From Prauserella muralis (GTDB taxonomy: Bacteria; Actinomycetota; Actinomycetes; Mycobacteriales; Pseudonocardiaceae): 64,000 nt of DNA. This document shows, piece by piece, positions 7,527 through 14,841 of this stretch. Positions within the stretch are counted from its first letter, which is position 1; each line of letters begins with the position of its first letter. The position numbers and the translations under genes were made by a program. Under the pieces are notes generated by a model that was given only the letters and a program-made list of their open reading frames with translations, was not told the DNA's origin and did not search any database. The DNA is taken from positions 992,001-1,056,000 of the forward strand of contig NZ_MASW01000001.1 of NCBI RefSeq assembly GCF_003202285.1, in the 5' to 3' direction.

Positions 7527-9406
7527 CCGCAGAGGCACACCAGGACCTGTCGGTGTCGCTCAACGGCGTCGACAACGTCGGGAAGACCACGCAACTCGCC
7601 TGGCTTCACCGTGGGATGCCCGATGCCCACCTCGTAGGCACTGTGGATTCCTGGGATTCCCGATGGCGCGAGGTTGCTGCGGGCAACTTCGCCCACTGGT
7701 GGTTCGTCGGCTCCACCACGGCCGAGCACGTTGGGCTGATGCTGGGCAGCCACGTCGCCCGCCGCGACGCGAGCGGGTCGCTGGCCCTGGAAGACCGCGG
7801 CTTGCCCATGCTCCGAGCGACCTGCGCCGCCACCGCAGCGCTCAAGGACGGACTGTCTCCGACAAAGGCACTCCGGCTGGTGGACCGCCTCGCCGCCGAC
7901 CTGCTGGCCGCCGCACCTCGGTGCGAATTCCACGTGCTGTTACGCCGGTCCGGTGACCCCGCACGGGAAGCGGCCGAGGCGCTGCGGCGCGAGCCAAAGC
8001 CAGCCAACGAACGGTACGCCGCCTACCAGCGCACGCTCGCGGACGTCCTGGCCGTCCAGGTCGAGCGCGGGGACTACCACGCCGTGCTCGACGTCGGCGA
8101 CGCCCCGATCCTGGAGGTCCAGCGAACGCTCCGGAGTCGCCTGGCTGACGCGGGTGTCAACGTGGAACCGCTGCCGAACGACGTGTTGGACCGGCTGTGG
8201 GTGCTGGGCGGCATGTCCGAGAGCGGCAAGAGCACAGTCGGCGAACTGTTGCGCGACGAGCACGGCGTGACCAGGTTGAAGATCGGCTACCTGGTGGAAG
8301 TCGCCGCCATGCGGGCTGGAGTCGCCGACCCGTACGAGCACTGGTCGGAGCGGGAGCAGGCGGAGCGGCTCACCGACGAAATCCTGCGATTTGCCGAGAC
8401 GACCAAGGCACGCACGATCAGCCTGGAGAGCGCGCACCGCTTCGAGGCGACCGCGCACCTCAAACGGGTTTGGGGTGACCGCTGCCAGGTCGTCTACGTC
8501 GATGCGGATATGACCGTCCGGGCGAGCCGCGCGGCGGAGAGCGAGTCCCGGTTGCGTGGCCGCGACGCGACCAAGCGCGAACGCGGAGCGGACCGGATCG
8601 CCGAGATCGCCGATCACCTCATCGACAACTCCGGGCCGCTGAGCGCACTCAAGCTCGCCGTGAGCCGAATCGCGTCGACCGTGGACCTGCCCAGGGTGAC
8701 GCTCCACGCGAGTGGGCCGGTGACTCAGAGCGGGTGGTTGGGCCAGGCAGTCGACCACGTGTGTGACGAGCAGGTCGCGCTCGTGCTCGCAACGGGCAGC
8801 ACTGGGACGACGAGCTGGCGGGACGGTTGGAGCGATCTTGACCTGCTCGTGGTTCGTGACACCGCGCCCGCCACATGGTTGCGGGAGGTGGCGGGCACCC
8901 TTTCCTCGCCCGACGGCATCAAGGTCGGCCTCAGCGTCTTCACCACCGCCGACATCGACGCGCTGCGGGTGCCACCGCGCGTCGTGCAGTCGCTGCGCCG
9001 CGCCGCCCAAGGGGTCGGCGTGCTCTACCGGCGAGCGGGCCATCTGCTGCCGGTGCCGGCCGCCGCACACGGCGATCGCACCAGCCGGGGCGAGCTGGGA
9101 CTCGTGCTGATGACCACCCGCCGCCTCCTCGCCGCCGATCAGCTGGACGTGCGCGCCGTGCACAAGCACCTGGTGCTGCTCGCCAAGATCGTGCTGCGCG
9201 CCGACGGATACGACCTCCACGACGCCGATGACGTGCTCGCCGCGTTCCGCGAGTTTCACCCCGCCGCTGAATGCGCACCGCCTGAGCTGTCCGACCTCAT
9301 CCGCCGCCCCAGTGATCCGGTCCTGCGCGGGCAACTCGTCGACGCGACGGACCGATTGTTGACCTACCTCGACCGACTCGACCACATCGTGAGGATCAGC
9401 GAATGA
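7523..9406 (+). CDS. Fusion of two P-loop kinase domains and a nucleotidyltransferase
   Basis: 627 residues. Domain 1 (about 8-210) is thymidylate-kinase-like, with P-loop GVDNVGKTTQ near residue 15. Domain 2 (about 225-385) has a second P-loop GGMSESGKST (229-238), as in small-molecule or nucleotide kinases. Domain 3 (about 405-620) carries the nucleotidyltransferase signature GSTGTTSW...SDLDLLV with Asp438 and Asp440. Such a chain could phosphorylate a nucleoside or sugar twice and then transfer a nucleotide, but substrates are unknown. The start overlaps the DUF4254 stop and the end overlaps the phosphoribosyltransferase start (ATGA in both cases). I do not recall a named enzyme with this architecture. 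Confidence 0.82.
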   Translation: MTAEAHQDLSVSLNGVDNVGKTTQLAWLHRGMPDAHLVGTVDSWDSRWREVAAGNFAHWWFVGSTTAEHVGLMLGSHVARRDASGSLALEDRGLPMLRATCAATAALKDGLSPTKALRLVDRLAADLLAAAPRCEFHVLLRRSGDPAREAAEALRREPKPANERYAAYQRTLADVLAVQVERGDYHAVLDVGDAPILEVQRTLRSRLADAGVNVEPLPNDVLDRLWVLGGMSESGKSTVGELLRDEHGVTRLKIGYLVEVAAMRAGVADPYEHWSEREQAERLTDEILRFAETTKARTISLESAHRFEATAHLKRVWGDRCQVVYVDADMTVRASRAAESESRLRGRDATKRERGADRIAEIADHLIDNSGPLSALKLAVSRIASTVDLPRVTLHASGPVTQSGWLGQAVDHVCDEQVALVLATGSTGTTSWRDGWSDLDLLVVRDTAPATWLREVAGTLSSPDGIKVGLSVFTTADIDALRVPPRVVQSLRRAAQGVGVLYRRAGHLLPVPAAAHGDRTSRGELGLVLMTTRRLLAADQLDVRAVHKHLVLLAKIVLRADGYDLHDADDVLAAFREFHPAAECAPPELSDLIRRPSDPVLRGQLVDATDRLLTYLDRLDHIVRISE

Positions 9407-9960
9407 CCACAGTTCCCGAAGACCTCGCCTACCAGGCCCGGCGCATCCGCCGTCTCGGCGTGCCCCCGCAGACTCGGGATGTCCGGATCGTCCACGAGCT
9501 GGACGGCATCCTCGACCAGGTCCACCCCGCGACGTTGCTGCGGACCGGTAGCGCGCTGTGGGAGGCGTGGTCGCGCCACCCGGACTTCACGGCCCCTGAT
9601 GTGCTGCTCGGACTGGACGCGGGCGGCATCCTGCCCACCGTCGCCGTCGCACTGGCCAGCGACCTGCCGTACCGCCTGGCCTGGAAGCTCGACCTCGACC
9701 TGCCCGACAAGCGGCGCTTCACCGAACCCCATGCCCGCCGCACCGAGGTCTTCACCTACGGCGACCTCGCGGGAAGCCGCGTGCTCATCGTCGATGACGA
9801 GATCACCACCGGGAACACGCTGGCCAACCTGATCACGGTGCTCCGCGAATCGGCCGTGGAGGTGACCGGCATCGCCTGCTTGATAGAGGACACCGCCGGC
9901 AACGCCCGTTCGCTGCTGGAATCGCTGGGAGTACCGCTGTGCACCCTCACGCAACTGTGA
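9403..9960 (+). CDS. Phosphoribosyltransferase-fold protein
   Basis: 185 residues. The PRPP-binding loop is VLIVDDEITTGNT (127-139), with the paired acidic residues and TGNT typical of type I phosphoribosyltransferases. An upstream LLGLDAGGILPTVAVA segment matches the pyrophosphate loop region. The enzyme would join a base or base-like acceptor to ribose 5-phosphate, or perform the reverse phosphorolysis. Both ends overlap neighbours. The base specificity cannot be read from the sequence. It supports a nucleotide-type product for the cassette. Confidence 0.85.
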   Translation: MTTVPEDLAYQARRIRRLGVPPQTRDVRIVHELDGILDQVHPATLLRTGSALWEAWSRHPDFTAPDVLLGLDAGGILPTVAVALASDLPYRLAWKLDLDLPDKRRFTEPHARRTEVFTYGDLAGSRVLIVDDEITTGNTLANLITVLRESAVEVTGIACLIEDTAGNARSLLESLGVPLCTLTQL

Positions 9961-11024
9961 GCCCGTGGACGATCGAGCCGGTGACGCTGCAACGCGGCGG
10001 GCGGGTCATCGTCCCCCGTCAGCACGCACCCCTGGCTCGCGCGCTGCCCTTCCGGCGCGCGGCTGGGGAGCTCCCGTCCTACACCAGTGGCGCGGACATG
10101 ATCGGCGAACGCGGCTGGTCGGTGGTCCTCGGTGACCGCGGCCTCGGTGATGTTCTGCTCGCGCTCGGACTCGTCCAGGCCCTCACCGACGGGACCGGGC
10201 GCGACGCCGAACTCCACTACGAGGGGCCTCGTCCACACCTGATGCAACGCTGCCGGCTGCCGTGGAGCACAAGCCACACCCAAGGCCCGCACACCGTTAG
10301 CACCAGGCACGGCAAGGGATTCACCTTCCACGCGATCCCCGAACGGCCCCAGGCGTGGCTGGACATCCTGGACGACGAACTCGTGGAGGTCCACGCCGCT
10401 CTGCCGATGCGGTACTACCTCGCCGCCGAACAAGCCCTTGGCGTCCGCCTCCCCGCCGACCGCGCGCCGCTTCCGACGTTCATGTCGACGGAGCGGGCAC
10501 GACCGTTCCACGTCGTGTTCGTCTCGGCGACCAGTTGGCCAAGCCGGAAGGACTACGGTGCAAGCGGCTTCGCCCGCATCGCGGCTGTCCTCGCCCAGCG
10601 CTTCCCGGCGCCGTGGACGTTCACCTTGATCACCAGTAGCGATGCCGAGCCGATGGCCTTCGACGGCGTCAAGGTTCTGTCCGGGTTGGATGCGGTGGAC
10701 TGCCTGGACGTGTTCGCGTCGGCCGAGGTCGTGATCGGCAACGACACGGGCCTGACCCATCTGGCCGCGCTCACCGAACGCCCAGACGGAACCGGCCCGC
10801 ACGTCGTGGGGCTCTACGGTCGCCACGCCTACACCAAGTGGACCACCGGGAGGGCACGTCACCACGCCATCGCCACCACGTTCTCCCAGATGCTGGCCCT
10901 CGCCGACCGCTGCCCGGTGCGCGACCACCTGGACGACGCGCTGTGGTCACAGTCGGCGAGCTTTGCCGACCTTCCGGCGGAGATCATTGCCGAGTTCGCA
11001 AGCGACCTCGCCGGTTGGTGGTGA
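9957..11024 (+). CDS. Glycosyltransferase family 9 (heptosyltransferase-like)
   Basis: About 355 residues. Features of the GT-B fold family 9 are visible: an N-terminal LGDRGLGDVLLALGLVQAL segment, and a C-terminal domain with FVSATSWPSRKDYG and IGNDTGLTHLAAL, the nucleotide-sugar binding region. GTG 9957 was chosen because it gives the same four-base overlap as the neighbouring junctions; an earlier GTG at 9939 is possible. GT9 enzymes usually add heptose to lipopolysaccharide, which this Gram-positive lineage lacks, so here the enzyme probably glycosylates another acceptor. The pairing with DUF4254 fits a dedicated sugar pathway. Confidence 0.85.
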   Translation: MSPWTIEPVTLQRGGRVIVPRQHAPLARALPFRRAAGELPSYTSGADMIGERGWSVVLGDRGLGDVLLALGLVQALTDGTGRDAELHYEGPRPHLMQRCRLPWSTSHTQGPHTVSTRHGKGFTFHAIPERPQAWLDILDDELVEVHAALPMRYYLAAEQALGVRLPADRAPLPTFMSTERARPFHVVFVSATSWPSRKDYGASGFARIAAVLAQRFPAPWTFTLITSSDAEPMAFDGVKVLSGLDAVDCLDVFASAEVVIGNDTGLTHLAALTERPDGTGPHVVGLYGRHAYTKWTTGRARHHAIATTFSQMLALADRCPVRDHLDDALWSQSASFADLPAEIIAEFASDLAGWW

Positions 11025-11030
11025 CCGCTC

Positions 11031-12167
11031 ATGCTGAGGATCGCCAACCACCGACGCTTCACGGCCAACCACACCTGGCACGTCGACTGGGCCGGACATG
11101 CGCTGTTCGTCAAGGCCAACCCGAACCACGACGAGGCCCGCGCCGAACGCGCAGGACACGCGCGCATCCGCGAGTTCTACCCCGTACCAGGGCTGCGTGG
11201 CGCGCGACGGGTCGCCCGCTGGACCGTGCTCGCCTACGACCGGTGGCCGCACCTCGGCCACGATCACGGCCTACTGCTCGACGAGATCACCCACGCCGAC
11301 CTCACGGGCGACATGGTGCGCCTCGACACCTGCCTGACTGCCGTGTTCCGCCACTACCAGCACGTCATCGGCGGCACCCTTCGCCGCACGACCAACGGGG
11401 AGACGATCAGCAAGCTCTACGGCGACCGCGCCGCTCCCGATGGCCGCCTCGACCAGTACTACAGACCCAATGCACCGTGGCCGATCACCAATGGAAACCG
11501 GCGAGTCCGCCCACAGGATCTGGCAAACGTGCGACTGGTCGTCAACGGCCGTGAGCACGCCGTTGACTTCGCCGAACTAATGACGAGGCTGCGGGTCCAC
11601 TTCGCCCGCCACAGCCCGGTCTGGGCCGCCATCACCCAGGGCGATCCCACCGACATCAACATCGGCTGGTCGCCCGCAGGTGGACCGGTGTGGTTCGACT
11701 ACGACACCGGAGGACTCAACGCGCTACCCGGCGAGTTCGCCTGTTTCCTGCTCTACCAACGCCTCCACGGCGCATGGCTCACCCCGCACTACAACCGGAC
11801 CGCGTTCGACGATCACCCCTCAGCGCTCACCCCGTCGAGCCTCGCCGAGCCCGTCGTCCAAGTCGAACACACCGGCTCATCGCTGGTGATCGACTATCGA
11901 CACACGCCCAACCGAGCCCGTCGACATGTCCTGCGCCGCTACCTCGACGAGATCATCCGGCCCATCGCCCGCCATCTCGGCATCGACGACCTGATGGCGT
12001 GGATGCGCACGTACCTGGTGATGCGGCTGCTCGCCGTCTACCACCTCGCCGACCTCGAACCCCGCGACGCCGCGCTGTCGCTGGCCCTGCTCGCCCAGGC
12101 ACTGGACCCGGACACCACCCTGCCGGACTTCCTCGCCCTCACACCATCAGATGCGGAGGTCAACTGA
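11031..12167 (+). CDS. Phosphotransferase-like (APH-fold) protein
   Basis: 378 residues, starting six bases after the glycosyltransferase stop. The catalytic-loop motif TQGDPTDINIGW (Asp and Asn as in HGD...N) is followed by VWFDYDTGG, resembling the D-x-D metal site of aminoglycoside or homoserine kinase-type enzymes. The glycine-rich N-terminal lobe is poorly conserved. It probably phosphorylates a small hydroxyl-bearing intermediate. The substrate is unknown, and resistance to aminoglycosides should not be assumed. It is part of the same plus-strand operon. Confidence 0.72.
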   Translation: MLRIANHRRFTANHTWHVDWAGHALFVKANPNHDEARAERAGHARIREFYPVPGLRGARRVARWTVLAYDRWPHLGHDHGLLLDEITHADLTGDMVRLDTCLTAVFRHYQHVIGGTLRRTTNGETISKLYGDRAAPDGRLDQYYRPNAPWPITNGNRRVRPQDLANVRLVVNGREHAVDFAELMTRLRVHFARHSPVWAAITQGDPTDINIGWSPAGGPVWFDYDTGGLNALPGEFACFLLYQRLHGAWLTPHYNRTAFDDHPSALTPSSLAEPVVQVEHTGSSLVIDYRHTPNRARRHVLRRYLDEIIRPIARHLGIDDLMAWMRTYLVMRLLAVYHLADLEPRDAALSLALLAQALDPDTTLPDFLALTPSDAEVN

Positions 12168-12169
12168 CC

Positions 12170-12916
12170 GTGGCCCGTCCCGTCGCCATCGTCACCGGAG
12201 CCGGTTCCGGCATCGGCGCGGCCATCGCCGCACGCCTCGCCGACCGCTACGACCTCATCCTCACCCACCTCCACGACGACCCGGATCTGCACAACGTGCT
12301 GGCCACCGTTGAACAACGCGGGGCTGCCACAGCGGCGATCACGGGCGATCTCACCGACCCGATGACGATCGACACGCTCGCACACGAAGTCGAGGACGCC
12401 GCCGACCGGCTGGAAGTCCTCGTGTCCAACGCCGGCGCCTATCCGCGCATCCCCTGGACCAGCCTCGACCTGGACACCTTCCGCGAGCAGATCGAGGTCA
12501 ATCTGATCACGCACGCGGCGTGTGCCCAGCTCGTTACCCCGTCCCTCACAACGCGCGGCCACGGCCGCATCATCACCGTGTCCTCGGTGCTCACCCAACT
12601 CGGCCGCGTCGACCTCGCCGCCTACATCGCGGCCAAGAGCGGCCTGGAAGGACTCGTGCGCGCCCTGGCCCGAGAACTCGGACCACACGGCGTCACCGTC
12701 AACTGCGTCCGCGCGGGCTCCATCGAAGTACCCGCCGAACACGCCGTCGTCCCCGACCACGACGCGATGATCACCCGGCAACTCGAACGCCAGTGCGTCA
12801 AACGCCGTGGACACCCCGACGACATCGCCGCCGCCGTCGACTTCCTCGCCTCCTCCGACGCGGGGTTCATCACCGGCCAGTGCCTCACCATCGACGGGGG
12901 CTGGTGCATGACATGA
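12170..12916 (+). CDS. SDR-family oxidoreductase
   Basis: 248 residues from GTG 12170, with GGAGGT upstream. It has the Rossmann TGAGSGIG motif (about 9-16), an NAG motif (VSNAGAY), a catalytic Ser in TVSSV, and YIAAK as the YxxxK pair. The C-terminal TGQCLTIDGGW is typical of classical SDRs. It would oxidise or reduce a hydroxyl/keto group using NAD(P)(H), plausibly on a sugar or sugar-nucleotide in this setting. Its stop overlaps the next start (ATGA). Confidence 0.9.
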   Translation: MARPVAIVTGAGSGIGAAIAARLADRYDLILTHLHDDPDLHNVLATVEQRGAATAAITGDLTDPMTIDTLAHEVEDAADRLEVLVSNAGAYPRIPWTSLDLDTFREQIEVNLITHAACAQLVTPSLTTRGHGRIITVSSVLTQLGRVDLAAYIAAKSGLEGLVRALARELGPHGVTVNCVRAGSIEVPAEHAVVPDHDAMITRQLERQCVKRRGHPDDIAAAVDFLASSDAGFITGQCLTIDGGWCMT

Positions 12917-13509
12917 CCCCCGCCGCGCTCTGGATGCGCCACGGCACCTGCGACGACGGACTCTGCCGCCCCGGCGCCCACGCCCGGCCCAGCAGCCCAC
13001 TCACCATCGCAGGCACCGTCGAAGCCGAACTGACCGCCCGCGAGCTGCGCGACCATCGCTGGCAACCGGCACTCATCGCGTCCAGCCCAGTGCGCCGCGC
13101 TCGCCAGACCGCCGCCATCGTCGCCCGCGTATCGGACAGCCGACTTGCCGAACCGATCAGCGCGTTCGCCGAATGGCGCGCCCCGCACTGCGTGCTGGGC
13201 CTCGCCCCCAACCAGTACCCGCCCGACTACATCAACTGGCGGCAACAGCGCGCCGACAACCCGGACAGCGCCCTGCCCGGAGGCGAAAGCCTCCGGGCGT
13301 TTGCCGAACGCGCACTCGAAGCCGCGACCGTCGCCAGCGACCTCGCCACCCAGCACGGCCCCGTGCTGATCGTGTCGCACCGGCTGCTCATCGGCGCCCT
13401 CGCCGCCCTGCACCACGGCTACCGCCACCCCGCCGACATCTTCGGCTACGCCAGCGACTTCCGCCTTGCCCCCGCCCAGCTGTGGGCACCACCGAGGGAG
13501 ACCACGTGA
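12913..13509 (+). CDS. Histidine phosphatase family protein
   Basis: 198 residues. The phosphohistidine motif is MRHGTCDDG at residues 8-16, followed by SSPVRRARQTA and the second catalytic histidine in VSHRLLIGA. These match the phosphoglycerate-mutase-like phosphatase superfamily. It would remove phosphate from an intermediate, which complements the kinases of the cassette. Start and stop both overlap neighbours by four bases, so it is almost certainly co-translated. Confidence 0.87.
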   Translation: MTPAALWMRHGTCDDGLCRPGAHARPSSPLTIAGTVEAELTARELRDHRWQPALIASSPVRRARQTAAIVARVSDSRLAEPISAFAEWRAPHCVLGLAPNQYPPDYINWRQQRADNPDSALPGGESLRAFAERALEAATVASDLATQHGPVLIVSHRLLIGALAALHHGYRHPADIFGYASDFRLAPAQLWAPPRETT

Positions 13510-14273
13510 TCAACGATCAAGCCGACCACCGGATCTTGCCGCACGAATCGGACCACGAGCGAGCCGTCCACCACCGCCTCGCCGAACTGCTGGCCGACAC
13601 CCCCATCCCACACGTGGAACTGGTCGACAACCTGGCCCTGTACCTGCGCAGGCAGCCCCTGACCGACCTGCTGTCCCTGGACGCGCTCTACCGGATGATC
13701 CTCAACGTGCCCGGCGTGATCATGGAGTTCGGCGTGCACCGCGGACGTCACCTCGCCGCCCTCACCGCGTTGCGCGGCGTGTACGAGCCGTACAACCCGC
13801 ACCGCCGGATCATCGGCTTCGACACCTTCACCGGCTTCCCCGACGTGACCGACATCGACACGACCAGCCCCAGCGCCGTCGCCGGCCGGTTCGCGCTCGC
13901 CGACGGCTACCCCCACCACCTGCGTGACGTGCTCGACGCACACGAGCAGGGCGAACACCTCGGCCACATCCGACGAACCCTGATCGTCCAGGGCGACGTG
14001 CGCGAAACCCTCCCGCGCTACCTGACGGACAACCCGCACACCGTCATCGCACTGGTCTACTTCGACCTCGACCTCTACGAGCCCACCCGCGACACCATCG
14101 ACGCCGTCCGGCCGTACCTCACCAAAGGCAGCGTGCTCGCCTTCGACGAACTCGCCCACGCCAAGTGGCCAGGAGAAACCGCGGCCCTGCGCGACACCCT
14201 CGGCACCGACCACGGCGCCCTGAGCACGCTGCCCGGCCGCGCCACCCCGACCTACCTACGGTGGGGTTTGTAG
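13506..14273 (+). CDS. TylF/MycF-like SAM-dependent methyltransferase
   Basis: 255 residues. The SAM-binding region IMEFGVHRGRHLAAL and the motif VYFDLDLYEPT, with its metal-binding acidic residues, match the TylF/macrocin O-methyltransferase-like family. FDTFTGFPDVTDID is also typical of that family. Family members methylate sugar hydroxyls on natural products. In this cassette a modified sugar or nucleoside is the likely acceptor. GTG 13506 overlaps the phosphatase stop. It is the last plus-strand gene of the cassette; the Nudix gene faces it eight bases away. Confidence 0.85.
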   Translation: MINDQADHRILPHESDHERAVHHRLAELLADTPIPHVELVDNLALYLRRQPLTDLLSLDALYRMILNVPGVIMEFGVHRGRHLAALTALRGVYEPYNPHRRIIGFDTFTGFPDVTDIDTTSPSAVAGRFALADGYPHHLRDVLDAHEQGEHLGHIRRTLIVQGDVRETLPRYLTDNPHTVIALVYFDLDLYEPTRDTIDAVRPYLTKGSVLAFDELAHAKWPGETAALRDTLGTDHGALSTLPGRATPTYLRWGL

Positions 14274-14280
14274 TCGCAGC

Positions 14281-14763
14281 TCAGGCGGCTGCGCCCGCCT
14301 CGACCAGCAGAGCCTCCCGGTTGGCCAGGATGAACTCCTTCAACGCGGTCGGCTTCAAATCGATCGACGCGAGATCGTCTCCCCGAAGGTCAACCCGGTC
14401 CAGGTCATACCCGCCACGCGACGGGTCGCTGAACTCGGGGCCACTCCGGGCCGACTCGTCCAGGCCGGCCAGCCGCGCCACAAAGAAGTGCTGCACTGCG
14501 ACCCCACCGTCCGACGGCGAGCTGAACAGAAACACCTGCGAGGCATCCGTGGCCTTCGCACCCAGCTCCTCCGCCAGCTCCCGGTACAGAGCCTCCTCCA
14601 CCGAGGCGTCGGTGTCCTCGACACCGCCACCGGGCGCGGTCCAGTACGGCGCCTGCCCCGGCTTGGTCCGTTTGATCAACACCAACCGGCCGAGATCGTC
14701 GATCAAGATCGCCCGTGCTGCACGCCGTCCCACTGCCACCGTCATCTTGGACCGTTCTGTCAC
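14281..14763 (-). CDS. Nudix hydrolase
   Basis: 160 residues. The Nudix box is present: GGGVEDTDASVEEALYRE, then LAEELG (about 46-69), with the REL-x-EE-x-G core intact, so it is likely active on a nucleoside diphosphate linked to another group. GTG 14763 and ATG 14745 are both possible starts, and neither has a clear ribosome site. It converges on the methyltransferase gene and lies downstream of the type I RM operon on the same strand, separated by a hairpin. It may belong functionally to the nucleotide cassette as a housecleaning or processing enzyme. Confidence 0.88.
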   Translation of the reverse strand: MTERSKMTVAVGRRAARAILIDDLGRLVLIKRTKPGQAPYWTAPGGGVEDTDASVEEALYRELAEELGAKATDASQVFLFSSPSDGGVAVQHFFVARLAGLDESARSGPEFSDPSRGGYDLDRVDLRGDDLASIDLKPTALKEFILANREALLVEAGAAA

Positions 14764-14783
14764 GTTGGTGAGCCTACGGCTGG

Positions 14784-14814
14784 CAGCGCGGCCCGGTTAC
14801 TCAGGGCCGCGCTG
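14784..14814 (-). terminator. 11-bp hairpin downstream of hsdR
   Basis: CAGCGCGGCCC (14784-14794) pairs with GGGCCGCGCTG (14804-14814) across a nine-base loop. It sits 28 bases after the hsdR stop and before the Nudix gene on the same strand, so it probably ends the restriction-modification transcript. Confidence 0.6.
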
Positions 14815-14841
14815 TTGCCACTGCCTGCCACAGCGCGCGTC

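Noticed and set aside
11031-12167. Aminoglycoside resistance gene
   Set aside because: Only the general phosphotransferase fold is recognisable. Operon context points to a biosynthetic kinase.
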